From contig OW203746.1 in NCBI GenBank assembly GCA_934045075.1, positions 620,001-684,000 of the forward strand: a stretch of 64,000 bases of DNA, read 5' to 3'. The notes under the pieces were generated by a model. That model made no database searches. It saw nothing but the letters and a program-made list of their open reading frames with translations, and was not told where the DNA came from. Below, piece after piece: positions 10,316 through 21,001 of this stretch. Numbering within the stretch: position 1 is the stretch's first letter; every line of letters starts with the position of its first letter. This DNA comes from Yponomeuta sedellus (Eukaryota > Arthropoda > Insecta > Lepidoptera > Yponomeutidae). Made by a program: the position numbers and the translations under genes.

Positions 10316-10386
10316 TTCGGGAATGGAATGAGATGATTATACTCACTACATGTATCTAATGTAGTGAGTATCATCTCATTCCCGTG
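10316..10386. repeat. Imperfect 30-bp-arm palindrome
   Basis: GGGAATGGAATGAGATGATT and ATACTCACTACAT are mirrored by ATGTAGTGAGTATCATCTC and ATTCCC around TGTATCTA. One of the strongest foldbacks in the window. Confidence 0.75.
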
Positions 10387-10484
10387 AAATAATAGTATTA
10401 CTTTTATACGCCTTATATAAAAACCCTATCCTTTCTTAGATATTTAAGAATTTTCATGTACTTTATGTTGACCGATATTTAGTA

Positions 10485-10832
10485 ATACTATTTTTATTTT
10501 AATGCACTAACCCGTGCTAAGGAACAAATTTAAAAACCTATTTAAATAGGTTTTTAAATTTGTAAATAATCATGTGGGTACAGTGATATCGTTCCGATGT
10601 TAAACCTAACTGCAAAGTAGGTAGTCGGGGCTGTAAGTAATGCAATTTGCTTAAGTCAGATGTCGCTGCCTGTACGTAATACAGAGAATAGTGTAAAGAG
10701 GTTCGAAATTTCACTGATGCCGTGAGTCGCCCATTGGCTCAATTGGTAGAGCGCTGGCACGGATAGCCAGAGGTTGCGGGTTCGAATCCCGGCATGGGTG
10801 AAATTTTTAGCCTCTAAATAGGTTTTTTTTTT
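10485..10832. mobile_element. SINE-A inverted compound with 12-bp target duplication
   Basis: A minus tail fragment (10485-10541) is fused at CCTATTT/AAATAGG to a plus tail stub and then a full plus unit with tRNA-like head (10565-10832). CGATATTTAGTA flanks it at 10473-10484 and 10833-10844. Element tails lie at both ends. Confidence 0.85.
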
Positions 10833-10844
10833 CGATATTTAGTA

Positions 10845-11171
10845 CCTAGTTTGAGGAGTTATGATTTTTTTAATGTATTCTTTTAAAACATTTTCCTTTG
10901 TTTTTTTTACGTTTTTATTGAGTTTTTTCAGTTTTTGGCATAATAAACCTCGTAAACTGGATATTTCACGCATAAAATAACGTCCTTACGTTTTAATAAG
11001 TTGGTACTCTGAGCGACTCGGACTTACATTTTCGACGTACCTACCTGCATTAAAAAATTAAATAAAAGATATTCCATAAATCCTGCCCAGTTTCAAACCT
11101 TTGGGGGACCCTGAGCATTCATTCTAAATTATTCCTTTTCTATACCACCCTGTATTAAACAGGTAGACCTG
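10845..11171. other. No recognised feature
   Basis: AT-rich DNA with no supported feature between two SINE-A insertions. Confidence 0.35.
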
Positions 11172-11183
11172 TTATGTACATTT

Positions 11184-11612
11184 TATACTATTTTTATTTT
11201 TAATGCACTAACCCGTGCTAATGACAATTTAAAAAAACCTATTTTAGAGGCTAAAAATTCCACCCATGCCGGGATTCGAACCCGCGACCTCTTGCTAGCC
11301 GTGCCAGCGCTCTTTCCAACTAAGCCAATGGGCAACTCACCGGCATCAGTGAAATTTCGAACCTCTACACTATTCTCTGTATTACGTACAGGCAGCGACA
11401 TCTGGTTTAAGTAAATTGCATCACTTACAGCCCTGACTACCTACTTGGCAGTTAGGTTTTACATCGAAACGATATCACTGTACCCACATGATTATACTAT
11501 TTTTATTTTTAATGCACTAACCCGTGCTAAGGACAATTTTAAAAAACCTATTTTATAGGCTAAAAATTCCACCCATGCCGGGATTCAAACCCGCGTCCTC
11601 TGGCATTATGGC
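11184..11612 (-). mobile_element. SINE-A tandem dimer (minus) with 12-bp target duplication
   Basis: One complete unit is followed head-to-tail by a truncated second unit; the tail restarts 309 bases on (11184 and 11493). TTATGTACATTT flanks the whole at 11172-11183 and 11613-11624. The target is itself a SINE-D body, which resumes at 11613. Confidence 0.85.
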
Positions 11613-11745
11613 TTATGTACATTTGTGAAGTAATAGTAGCAATACCACTCGCTAACTGTGAAGGAAAAGATCTTGAGGAAACCTGAGTGTCTGAGGTGTT
11701 CAAATACCTCGGCGGTGGGCACGCGTAGTAATTAAGCCCATAATC
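11613..11745 (+). mobile_element. SINE-D body fragment (plus)
   Basis: TAGTAGCAATACCACTCGC then GTGAAGGAAAAGATCTTGAG and GGTGTTCAAATACCTCGG, ending GGTGGGCACGCG. This is the reverse of the SINE-D copies found elsewhere in minus orientation. Confidence 0.6.
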
Positions 11746-11939
11746 TCTTAATGAAAGAAGAAGAAAAAAACCGCTAGGCTGTGGGAAATTTATAGGCAAT
11801 ATAAAAACGCTCTTTTATTGAACTATGTACGAGCATCGCGAGTCATTAAGAAATATTAAATAAATCGTACTTTTATTTTGTATGGTGTCCAATAAACAGT
11901 TTTCATCTATTTTTTTTCCTCTGTGGCATAAATCATAAT

Positions 11940-12117
11940 ATTGGCCTTTTTGTATCTACTTAATGAAATTATTTATACAGCGTCCAGTGGTATCTTCACT
12001 CACACTAGATGGGTGAAGGGACCACTCCGACGCAGTAGTGCCTGGGACATGGTTTTTATAGATGGTGTAGGCTTGCCCAGCACCTATACCATACTAGGTA
12101 TAGGTATAGGTGCTGTG
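11940..12117 (+). repeat. Rep-E
   Basis: TTATACAGCGTCCAGTGGTA, GGGTGAAGGGACCACTCCGA, GCCTGGGACATGGTTTTTAT, GGTGTAGGCTTGCCCAGCAC. The same block recurs at 16066-16155, 21660-21850 (minus), 28870-29000 with 30781-30860, 41165-41275 (minus), 48970-49075 (minus) and 59870-59960. Probably a SINE or LINE 3' part. Its end runs directly into the satellite. Confidence 0.6.
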
Positions 12118-13390
12118 GCATAAATAAGGTAACGATATCAACCGTTGTATGTCCCAACTGCTAGGGCACGGGTATCTTCCTGCATCGGGCATAAATAAGG
12201 TAACGATATCAACTGTTGTATGTCCCAACTGCTAGGGTACGGGTATCTTCCTGCATAGGGCATAAATAAGGTAACGATATCAACCGTTGTATGTCCCAAC
12301 TGCTAGGGCACGGGTATCTTCCTGCATCGGGCATAAATAAGGTAACGATATCAACCGTTGTATGTCCCAACTGCTAGGGCACGGGTATCTTCCTGCATCG
12401 GGCATAAATAAGGTAACGATATCAACCGTTGTATGTCCCAACTGCTAGAGCACGGGTATCTTCCTGCATCGGGCATAAATAAGGTAACGATATCAACCGT
12501 TGTATGTCCCAACTGGTAGGGTACGGGTATATTCCTGCATAGGGCATAAATAAGGTAACGATATCAACCGTTGTATGTCCCAACTGCTAGGGCACGGGTA
12601 TCTTCCTGCATCGGGCATAAATAAGGTAACGATATCAACCGTTGTATGTCCCAACTGCTAGAGCACGGGTATCTTCCTGCATCGGGCATAAATAAGGTAA
12701 CGATATCAACCGTTGTATGTCCCAACTGCTAGGGTACGGGTATCTTCCTGCATAGGGCATAAATAAGGTAACGATATCAACCGTTGTATGTCCCAACTGC
12801 TAGGGCACGGGTATCTTCCTGCATCGGGCATAAATAAGGTAACGATATCAACCGTTGTATGTCCCAACTGCTAGGGTACGGGTATCTTCCTGCATAGGGC
12901 ATAAATAAGGTAACGATATCAAACGTTGTATGTCCCAACTGCTAGGGCACGGGTATCTTCCTGCATCGGGCATAAATAAGGTAACGATATCAACCGTTGT
13001 ATGTCCCAACTGCTAGGGTACGGGTATCTTCCTGCATCGGGCATAAATAAGGTAACGATATCAACCGTTGTATGTCCCAACTGCTAGGGTACGGGTATCT
13101 TCCTGCATAGGGCATAAATAAGGTAACGATATCAACCGTTGTATGTCCCAACTGCTAGAGCACGGGTATCTTCCTGCATCGGGCATAAATAAGGTAACGA
13201 TATCAACCGTTGTATGTCCCAACTGCTAGGGTACGGGTATCTTCCTGCATAGGGCATAAATAAGGTAACGATATCAACCGTTGTATGTCCCAACTGCTAG
13301 GGCACGGGTATCTTCCTGCATCGGGCATAAATAAGGTAACGATATCAACCGTTGTATGTCCCAACTGCTAGGGCGCGAGTATCTTCCTGC
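12118..13390 (-). repeat. 18-unit, 71-bp satellite derived from the SINE-5S tail
   Basis: GCATAAATAAGGTAACGATA restarts every 71 bases, at 12118, 12189, 12260 and so on to 13325. About 55 bases of each unit equal the SINE-5S 3' end (the inverse of the part with CAACTGCTAGGGCACGGGTA) plus a short linker. The last unit reads straight into a complete SINE-5S body (13391 on). Two main variants (GCACG with CATCGGG, GTACG with CATAGGG) alternate, and a three-unit order (GAGCACG, GTACG, GCACG types) is seen at units 5-7, 8-10 and 15-17. Confidence 0.9.
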
Positions 13391-13720
13391 ATCGCAAAAA
13401 GGTTAGGCCATACTCCACCATGGCCGCCAGTCCGGGTCGGTGGAGGATTGTAAGACAGTGACAGACCTTACTGTCTATCTGTCTGTAAGTTATCAAGCCA
13501 CCCATAAGGCCTGTGACATGTCTTAACGACTGCCATCACATGACAGCCGGCACCAGCGGCTTAGCGTGCCTTGCGAAGCACGGAACTGCTCAGAAAAAAA
13601 GTCACTAGCGGTAGTCACGGGACGGTCACCCATCCTGCACCTGACCGCGCCTGTGTTGCTTAACTCACGTGATTGATTCCAATCACTCGGTTCGACTAGG
13701 CCACGAGATATATCAATAAA
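13370..13720 (-). mobile_element. SINE-5S full-length copy that seeded the satellite
   Basis: Continues from the last satellite unit through GGTTAGGCCATACTCCACCA to the 5S-like head near 13615-13700 (inverse of GTGAGTTAAGCAACACAGGC). A short CTGTCTATCTGTCTG expansion is present. Confidence 0.8.
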
Positions 13721-14569
13721 ATATTGGACGGATCTAGCTCGGTCGAGATATCGCTGTCAAAGGATTTAGTCTCACCGCCAAGGACTGATTATTCCTAACT
13801 AGGTTAGACTGAATAATATAAGCCGCCCGGCAAATCGTTTCAACTGCTTAAATTTTTAATAAGCCCAAATTCGCTGCGAAATCAAAGTTCATCGAGTTAT
13901 TCTTTGAGAACCCTCATTTCGCCCGAAATTCCATTAGAAAGGGCTATCAAAGAAACAATGTATCGGGAGCTATTCAGAAACGGTCCGGAAAGAAAGATAC
14001 CGATCGGTAACGCGGTCAGATGGTAATTTAATGTATATCCAAAGTTTGTACGTTTGTTACACTTTATTGATGGATAGATAGACAAAACATCTATTTACAT
14101 TTGCACAAAAGAAAATAAAAGGTTTTTAAAATAAAATACCTCTCAGGCTTTATCAGCATTAACTAGTAGCTGCATGCTAAGGCAAATCCTACTAGCCTAC
14201 CTTTTAGAAAAAAATGTTGTATCTACAATATTTACTAGAGATAGCGATACTCAATCATCACGAAATATAATTTTATTGTGTATGGAGCAGAGCTATTTTT
14301 AAAATGCATAATTCTTGTTTTTTTTTTGCAATAAGATTTTTTATGACTTTTTATGGCTTTCTACATTGGCGTCCCACTACCGTTAATATTTACATTTCAT
14401 AAGGCATCACTTAAACTTAACAAGGTTTTTAATAGTGAGATACATATATACATTAACTCATAGGACAAAACTCATTGCCAAACGGAATCTCCAATTGTGG
14501 TGTCTCAATAATTGTTAAAAAACGTTTGGTGTTGCAAAAATTATAATCATTATAATAATGGTAATTATT
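13721..14569. other. No recognised feature
   Basis: Mostly AT-rich. A short GATA-type run at about 14067-14080 could be a LINE tail. No coding signal I can support. Confidence 0.35.
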
Positions 14570-14573
14570 TATA

Positions 14574-14700
14574 CGTCCCACTGTAGTGCACGCATATGCT
14601 ACAAGGCCTTCTCTCAGAGATAAAGTATGGGCTTTATCATCACGCGTGAGTTAAGTTAGACCAACCTCTCCAAATGTCCTTCGTTGGTACTTCTTCTAAG
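14574..14700 (-). mobile_element. SINE-D 3' fragment
   Basis: CGTCCCACTGTAGTGCACGC then CTTCTCTCAGAGATAAAGTA and ATGGGCTTTATCATCACGCG are a diverged copy of the SINE-D 3' part. Confidence 0.5.
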
Positions 14701-15737
14701 TAGGCCTTGACGTCAATCGATTAATGCTGATGTTTCAATACTTTTATTATAAATAGTGTCAATACCTTAGAATATGTTATATTGTATTAGTATAGACCCT
14801 AGTGGTAACTCTGTTCGATAAATAAATTATTTTTTATCAACTCCTCGGTCTTCAAAACTTAATTCGTGCCCAAAAAGGATTAGCAATTTCAAGCGCTGAG
14901 GTATGTAATTTCCTTTTTTATGAAAACAGTGTTCTCTATCTATTTATTACCATTATTATTAAATGAAATAAAATGAAAAGGTTTTATTCAAACTAGCGCA
15001 GACACTGCGGCTAAGTGACAGTTACAATTCAAACTAGGTGTCCATTTTAAAATCTAGATCATTTTGGCGAAAAAATGGACAAAAAAAACTCAAAATGTAG
15101 ACTTTTCGAAGTCCTTAATTAACAGAGTGCCCTTATAATAGCGGGGGAAAAGTAAAGATGCCACTGGAAAACAATGGCCCGCAGCTACAGTTAACGATCG
15201 ACAACCCGTGGGCACTTGAATAGGGGCCCACGTTAATTCGTTATTAATAAATTACTTAATCCCTCGTTAAGGAGGTACTCAAAGGTAAATCTCATTACCT
15301 CTGAGTACCTCCATTTGCTTCAGAGGTACCTTTGAGTTTGTGGTCTATTTGAGGAATGCAATAGGTGATTAGAAAAAAATCTACAGGTACTAATTGAGAC
15401 GTAAAATTACCACGCGAAGGAAGAAAGTAGGAAGTATAATTGTTTATACATAGCCAATTTAACAAAAGGGGATGTATTAGCAAAGGGGCAGATAAAAAGT
15501 ACCCGAAACCGGGGTGCGTGCTTGCAACGACTTATGAACGTTGACGAAGGGCAGGTGTTGCAGATCGGCTAATTAAAATTGTTAAGTTATTTACTTCTTT
15601 GATAGCCTTTTCTATATTATTTCAAATTTATTTATTAAATTTGGGACGATGGAAATGCCAAACTGAACAAAAGATTTATTAAAGATTCCTAAAAGTTACT
15701 TTCGTGGTTTTCTCAATTTTTCGTGTATACGTTACAG
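14701..15737. other. Mostly unrecognised; inverted-repeat cluster at 15262-15345
   Basis: About 1 kb with no coding signal. At 15262-15345, GGAGGTACTCAAAGGTA is followed by its near-inverse TACCTCTGAGTACCTCC and then by GAGGTACCTTTGAGT, so three overlapping inverted copies can form alternative hairpins. Confidence 0.45.
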
Positions 15738-15832
15738 GAGCTGATCTGTGAGGATCGTGGCATGTGGCAGTCCCTGGTCTCTGCCTACCCCTCTGGGATA
15801 GAGGTTGAGGTTATGTATGTCAGAAAAGGTCT
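15738..15832 (+). mobile_element. LINE C-terminal fragment
   Basis: Reads CEDRGMWQSLVSAYPSGIE, the same C-terminal end as the minus-strand LINE at 34918-35345 (ARGKWQSLVSAYRSG). Heavily truncated. Related shards lie at 23093, 39770, 43965 and 60944. Confidence 0.6.
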
Positions 15833-15894
15833 GTGCCCTGCTGTGGGACGATTATAGGCTCAAAAATACTTTGGCCGTTGCATCTACGTAATGA

Positions 15895-16062
15895 GATGAT
15901 TTATACAGTACAATTCCACCAAACTGCGATCCCCAACCCGCATGCCCAGCGTGGGGATTATGGGCATTACCCCCCAATGATGGCACAACCTTGCGCTATG
16001 GCGCTCATTATGGGAGGGCTGTGTCCAGCAGCAGACTAATATAGCCTGAAGTAGAAGAAGAA
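15895..16062 (+). repeat. Rep-G copy
   Basis: ACTGCGATCCCCAACCCGCA, GCCCAGCGTGGGGATTATGG, GCGCTATGGCGCTCATTATG, then TCCAGCAGCAGACTAATATA. It is a LINE-like 3' end repeated at 25893-26130 (minus) and 33180-33360. Confidence 0.55.
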
Positions 16063-16065
16063 AGA

Positions 16066-16155
16066 GATGATTTATACAGCGTCCAGTGACACCTTAACTC
16101 GCATTAGATGTTTGAAGGGACCACTCGGATGCTGTAGTGCCTGGGACATGGTTAA
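16066..16155 (+). repeat. Rep-E fragment
   Basis: GATGATTTATACAGCGTCCA to GCCTGGGACATGGTTA, truncated relative to 11940-12117. Confidence 0.55.
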
Positions 16156-16223
16156 AAAGAAACGTATATACAATTTTGAAGTGTCAGAACCCACAAAGTG
16201 TGAGACATGGGAAGAATTGAATT

Positions 16224-16708
16224 AATTAAAACTGTTTTTATACGGATTTATGCTCGTTTATTACATTTTTACAATTTTCCAACGTTTCGGCACTTTTTCA
16301 GGTGCCGTGGTCCCGGATGACTGAGGTGACAGGTGTCTTTTAGAAATCATTAACGGTTAGTTTACTACCCTCGGCAAAAGTTAATTATGAAGTTACGTTC
16401 CAAAATAGACAAACCAATTATTTTTTATATAAAGTCAACAATATTGATTATTAGTAATTGAAGTTAAAATTAAATTTATAAACTAATTACTTTATATGAA
16501 CTTAAAGATACCGATTATTAATTGAAATTAAATTGATTTTTTATTATTTATTCTACAGTCACACTTCTAGCAAGGGGGTCTCATGCACTTAAGCACTGGT
16601 TCCCATGCTACCGGTATGTTCCAACCACGATCTCTATTAAAATTTGGATGCCGGCGGATCTCTATTGCCTCACGTATCATTCTAGGGAAGAAACGGTCTT
16701 CTCGGGCT
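16224..16708 (-). mobile_element. PLE-B, 5'-truncated minus copy with 11-bp target duplication
   Basis: Carries the 3' UTR (starting AATTAAAACTGTTTTTATAC in + orientation) and the last ~47 codons of the GIY-YIG protein (16567-16708; ends in RPPC then stop). AGAATTGAATT lies at 16213-16223 and 16709-16719, overlapping the element by AGAA at the 5' junction, which suggests microhomology-aided joining. Same family as the copies at 18.4, 29.0, 30.0 and 32.6 kb. Confidence 0.85.
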
Positions 16709-16734
16709 AGAATTGAATTTCAATAAAATACGAA

Positions 16735-17132
16735 TCTTTATATTCTTTTTTAATGCACTAACCCGTGCTAAGGACATTTTTTTAAAAACCTATTTAGAGG
16801 CTAAAAATTCCACCATGCCGGGATTCAAACCCGCGACCTCTGAAAAAAAAAAAGAATATAGGTATCATGTGGGTACAGCGATATCATTCCGATATAAAAA
16901 ACTAACTGCAAAGTAGGTACTCGGGGCTGCAAGTGATGCAAATTACTTCAGACAGATGTCGCTGCCTGTGCGTAATACAGAGAATATTGTAAAGAGGTTC
17001 GAAATTTCACTGATGCCGGTGAGTCGCCCATTAGCTCAGTTAGAAAGAGCGCTGGCACGGATAGCCAGAGGTCGCGGTTTCGAATCCCGGCATGGGTGGA
17101 ATTTTTAGCCTCTAAATAGGTTTTTAAAAAAA
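16735..17132. mobile_element. SINE-A inverted compound (minus half plus full plus-unit)
   Basis: A minus tail and 3' half-head (16738-16842) are joined through AAAAAAAAAGAATATA to a full plus unit (16868-17130). Tails of the AAAGAATATA subfamily (TCGCGG arm, GGTGGAATTT). No clear target duplication. Confidence 0.75.
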
Positions 17133-17535
17133 GGGATCCATGCTCTAGTGGATCTGGAGCAGTACAATCAACAGCAGATTAACCTTTAAGTTTTGGTTGC
17201 AACATCACCCGTAACATAACTGAGTAAACTCCAGGTGCGTAATCGTACCTTAGGAAAGCGATAACAAGTACAGGTTTACTCACAGAGGTTGTTGACACAT
17301 AAAGCGTTATCTTATCGTGTGTTTACTCATTATCATACCACTTAGGCATTCCAATGGACGCAGCAACTAAATCCACTAAAAGCTGAAACGAAAATCCACA
17401 TCAAGTCGGTTTTAGTTTTGTTCAACTTCCTGCCGCGCGCTTTCAGCGGACACAACTGCTCGGGACAGCAATTAAAGTTACTAATGAAATTCTTGATATT
17501 TCAGCTCTTTTTTTATAAAAAAATATAATCGATTC
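17133..17535. other. No recognised feature
   Basis: About 400 bases. No coding or repeat signal I can support. Confidence 0.35.
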
Positions 17536-18005
17536 ATATCAACCCTTGTACGTCCCCACTGCTGGGGCAAGGGTGTCTTCCTGGATCGCAGGAAGGTTGG
17601 GCCTTACTCCACCACGGGGGCCAAGTCCGGATTGGTGGAGGATTGTAAGACAGTGGCGGGCCTTACTGTCAGAAGTTATCAAGCCGCCCACAAAGCCTCG
17701 GACATGGCTTAACGACTGCCATTATATGACAGCCGGCACCAACGTCTTAACGTACCTTGCGAAGCACGGAAGCGCTCGGAAAAATGCCACTAGCGGTAGT
17801 CACGGGACGCTCACCCATCCTGTACCTGACCGCGCCTGTTGTTGCTTAACCAAGTGATTGATACCAAGCATGGAAGCGCTCGGAAAAATGCCACTAGCGG
17901 TAGTCACGGGACGCTCACCCATCCTGTACCTGACCGCGCCTGTTGTTACTTAACCAAGTGATTGATACCAATCACTCGGTTCGCCTAGGCCACGAGCGCT
18001 TCAAA
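17536..18005 (-). mobile_element. SINE-5S, full length, with partial internal tandem duplication
   Basis: Full minus copy. The 5S-head region from GGAAGCGCTCGGAAAAATGC to TTAACCAAGTGATTGATACC is present twice (17768-17868 and 17873-17970), so the head is duplicated in tandem. Confidence 0.8.
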
Positions 18006-18207
18006 GCAAAGTAACGCCTGATTTCATACAATAACCATTTTTGAACCTACAGTCAACCTAGAATCAACAATAAAGGACTTTAATCACTTTTCGCCAAAAA
18101 CGGCTGTTATTGTTAAAAAAATATTACCTATTGATTCTAGACTGTAAGGTCAAAAATAGTTGTCACAGTTGTCATGATTTCTTATGTTCACTTTTAGATT
18201 ATAACGT

Positions 18208-18415
18208 ACTAGCGGCCGCCCGCGACTTCGTCCGCGTGGATTTCGGTTTCCGAAACTTTCAACCCATATTTCATCCCCTCACAGGTCGAAATTTCAAAAA
18301 CGATAGAACAAATTGTTTTTTTATTTCTTATCAAGTTTCTAAACATAAAGTTTCATGGTTTTATCCCCAAAAATGACGAATTCCCATACAAACTTTCAAC
18401 CCTTATTTCACCCCC
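18208..18415 (-). mobile_element. Helitron-like 3' end fragment
   Basis: Read on the minus strand it ends with a GC hairpin (CGCGGACGAAGTCGCG) then CTAG followed by T, as Helitron 3' ends do. The inner body (GAAACTTTCAACCCATATTT) is a repeat widespread in Lepidoptera from general knowledge. Confidence 0.65.
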
Positions 18416-18417
18416 TC

Positions 18418-18735
18418 AAGCTTGACTGTGAATGTAGTTCCTCGTACATTGGTCAAACGAAGCGTACCATAGCTGAGCGGGTGAAGGAACATATCGCTGA
18501 TGTGAAACATAAGCGCTCTGGTAGATCTGCAGTCAGCGAGCATACACTTAGCGGTACCAACCACTTTATACATTTTGATAAAGTTAAAGTTCTAGCCCGA
18601 GAAGACCGTTTCTTCCCTAGAATGATACGTGAGGCAATAGAGATCCGCCGGCATCCAAATTTTAATAGAGATCGTGGTTGGAACATACCGGTAGCATGGG
18701 AACCAGTGCTTAAGTGCATGAGACCCCCTTGCTAG
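18418..18735 (+). pseudogene. PLE-B GIY-YIG endonuclease domain, truncated
   Basis: About 105 codons starting LDCECSSSYIGQTKRTIAER. This holds the YIG half of the GIY-YIG fold, the conserved Arg (AER), the KEH His and a Glu in SEHTL, and ends RPPC-stop. The GIY half and the whole reverse transcriptase are missing. GIY-YIG nucleases of Penelope-like elements nick target DNA for target-primed reverse transcription. A longer upstream start at 18355 lies in Helitron sequence and is an accident. The protein matches the 30-kb copy almost exactly. Confidence 0.8.
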
Positions 18736-19261
18736 AAGTGTGACTGTAGAATAAATAATAAAAAATCAATTTAATTTCAATTAATAATCGGTATCTTTAA
18801 GTTCATATAAAGTAATTAGTTTATAAATTTAATTTTAACTTCAATTACTAATAATCAATATTGTTGACTTTATATAAAAAATAATTGGTTTGTCTATTTT
18901 GGAACGTAACTTCATAATTAACTTTTGTAATTTTTGCCGAGGGTAGTAAACTAAGCGTTAATGATTTCTAAAAGACACCTGTCACCTCAGTCATCCGGGA
19001 CCACGGCACCTGAAAAAGTGCCGAAACGTTGGAAAATTGTAAAAATGTAATAAACGAGCATAAATCCGTATAAAAACAGTTTTAATTAGGATTTCTTATG
19101 TTTGCTTTTTTCCCATTGGTGGGACTAGTTAGCACCCCGAAGCATCTCAATAACAATGAAACCTGCATTTAAAATAAAACTACTTGTAACCGTGATATCG
19201 AGTCCGTGGATTTGATCTTTCAAGATGCAAGATGTGACGTTTATTTTACATCTTGATTTGC

Positions 19262-19450
19262 CATATGACGGCCTCTGTGGCGCATCTGCCTACCATGCAA
19301 GGTCTACCGGGTTCGATTCCCGGCTGGGGACAAAAAAAACCCCAGGTCTTGGATGTTTACATGCGTGTGATGTCGTTGTTTCTGGTTCCCACGACACAGG
19401 GTATCCTAGTGTGGGGCCAGAAGCAGTGTATGTGCTTGTATGTCAATGTT
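19262..19450 (+). mobile_element. SINE-B
   Basis: tRNA-like head GACGGCCTCTGTGGCGCA to GGTTCGATTCCCGGCTGGGG, an A-run, CCCCAGGTCTTGGATGTTTA, then CACGACACAGGGTATCCTAG. One of eight copies in the window. Confidence 0.75.
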
Positions 19451-19527
19451 AAATTAGGCGATAAAAAGTTATAGTGGTTATAAAACCTCGAATGGAGTCG
19501 CACTTTCCTGAATGAAACCTTTCTTAG

Positions 19528-19577
19528 TATATATTAAACAGGTCTACTCGCAAATATTTATTAAGTAAAACCTTTCT
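19528..19577 (-). mobile_element. Small TTAA-flanked foldback, fragment
   Basis: Inverse of GCGAGTAGACCTGTTTAATA, matching the right arm of the element at 23660-23736. Confidence 0.4.
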
Positions 19578-19954
19578 TGATCGTCGACGTCTTTGACGAT
19601 CCTTCGCCTTGCATATTCTTCTCGCACGATGCTGATAACGTACCTGTAAAGAAAATAAACGTGGAATTAGTAAGTTATTCGGAAAACAATGTCGAGATTG
19701 GCGAGGGGCCAAGGGGGGTGGTATAACAGGTTACAATACGATTAAAATCAGTTCGGATTTTAAAATTCAAAATTAAATTTCAAATTCAGATTCGGCTGTG
19801 TTAGTAAGGAGGTTTTGTTGCACATGTCGTTTTTGTCTTGTATTCAATAAGACAACGTGTAATATAATTAAAGGTCATATCTGTAAATTGATAACTCTAT
19901 GTTAGAGATGAAGGACGTTAACTGATTTTAATCGTACTGTACAGGATTATTCCC
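19578..19954. other. No recognised feature
   Basis: About 375 bases. A 62-codon minus open frame (19524-19712) has no recognisable motif. Confidence 0.3.
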
Positions 19955-20310
19955 AGTTGTGGGCTTGATACTTTCCGACAATAAGACCCGCCACTGTCTT
20001 ACAATCCTCCACCAACCCGGACTTGGCCCCCGTGGTGGAGTACGGCCTAACCTTCCTGCGGTGCAGGAAGAGAAGAGTTTTTCCAAATGCTTCCAAACTT
20101 CGCTAGGCACGTTAAACCGTTGATGCTGGCTGTCATGTAATGCCAGTCGTTAGGCCACGTCAGAGGCCTTATGGGCGGCTTGATAGCTTCTGACAGGAAG
20201 GCCCCTTACTATCTTACAATCATCCGCCAACCCGCCTTGGCCCCGTGGTGGAATATGGCTGCGATGCAGGAAGAAACCCGTGCCCCAGCAGTAGGGATCG
20301 TGGACTCTAC
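19955..20310 (+). mobile_element. SINE-5S, two tandem 5'-truncated copies
   Basis: A 3' part (19955-20068) is followed by a longer copy from GGCACGTTAAACCGTTGATG to CCCCAGCAGTAGGGATCG. The 5S head is absent in both. Confidence 0.7.
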
Positions 20311-20383
20311 TCATGGACAGGATAGAATACTAGAATTGTTACTATTTGTGTTTTATATTTTTTTTCTGACAACCCTTTTGATA

Positions 20384-20988
20384 ACCTATTTAGAGGCTAA
20401 AAATTTAACCCATTCCGGGATTCGAACCCGCAACCTCTGGCTATCCGTGCCAGCGCTCTACCAATTGAGCCAATGGGCGACTCACCGGCATCAGTGAAAT
20501 TTCGAACCTCTTTACACTATTCTCTGTATTACGTACAGGCAGCGACATCTGGTAGAGCGCTGGCACGGATAGCCAGAGGTTGCGGGTTCGAATCCCGGCA
20601 TGGGTGAAATTTTTAGCCTCTAAATAGGTTTTTAAATTTGTCCTTAGCACGGGTTAGTGCATTAAAAATAAAAATAGTATAATCATGTGGGTACAGTGAT
20701 ATCATTCCGATGTAAAACCTAACTGCAAAGTAGGTAGTCGGGGCTGTAAGTGATGCAATTTGCTTAAGCCAGATGTCGCTGCCTGTACATAATACAGAGA
20801 ATAGTGTAAAGAGGTTCGAAATTTCACTGATGCCGGTGAGTCGCCCATTGGCTCAATTGGTAGAGCGCTGGCACGGATAGCCAGAGGTTGCGGGTTCGAA
20901 TCCCGGCATGGGTGAAATTTTTAGCCTCTAACTAGGTTTTTAAATTTGTCCTTATCACGGGTTAGTGCATTAAAAATAAAAATAGTAT
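20384..20988. mobile_element. SINE-A trimeric compound with 13-bp target duplication
   Basis: Order: minus copy (20384-20550, tail to 5' body), plus partial starting inside the tRNA-like head (20551-20680), then a full plus unit (20681-20988; tails 308 bases apart). AACCCTTTTGATA flanks the whole at 20371-20383 and 20989-21001. A single duplication around three units shows they arrived together. Confidence 0.9.
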
Positions 20989-21001
20989 AACCCTTTTGAT
21001 A

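Larger units (their letters stand above)
18189..19089 (+). mobile_element. PLE-B chimera carrying a Helitron end, with 13-bp target duplication
   Basis: GATTTCTTATGTT at 18176-18188 and 19090-19102 bounds one insertion. Its left part (18189-18417) contains the inverse of a Helitron 3' end (ACTAGCGGCCGCCCGCGACT at 18208). Its right part (18418-19089) is a PLE-B 3' end. The related uninserted sequence is near 32381-32515. I infer that the PLE reverse transcriptase switched template onto another RNA. The PLE frame is intact to its stop but lacks an RT. Confidence 0.7.

Noticed and set aside
12118..13390. CRISPR-like regular array
   Set aside because: Units are contiguous 71-bp repeats with no variable spacers, and they derive from a SINE tail in a eukaryotic genome.
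17546..17857. Repeated open frames of the type AGRLGHTPPRGPSPGWWRIV (also at 2137, 23317, 27231, 31551, 41481, 55796)
   Set aside because: All lie antisense or in chance frames of the SINE-5S body. They recur because the SINE recurs, and stops and frameshifts differ between copies.
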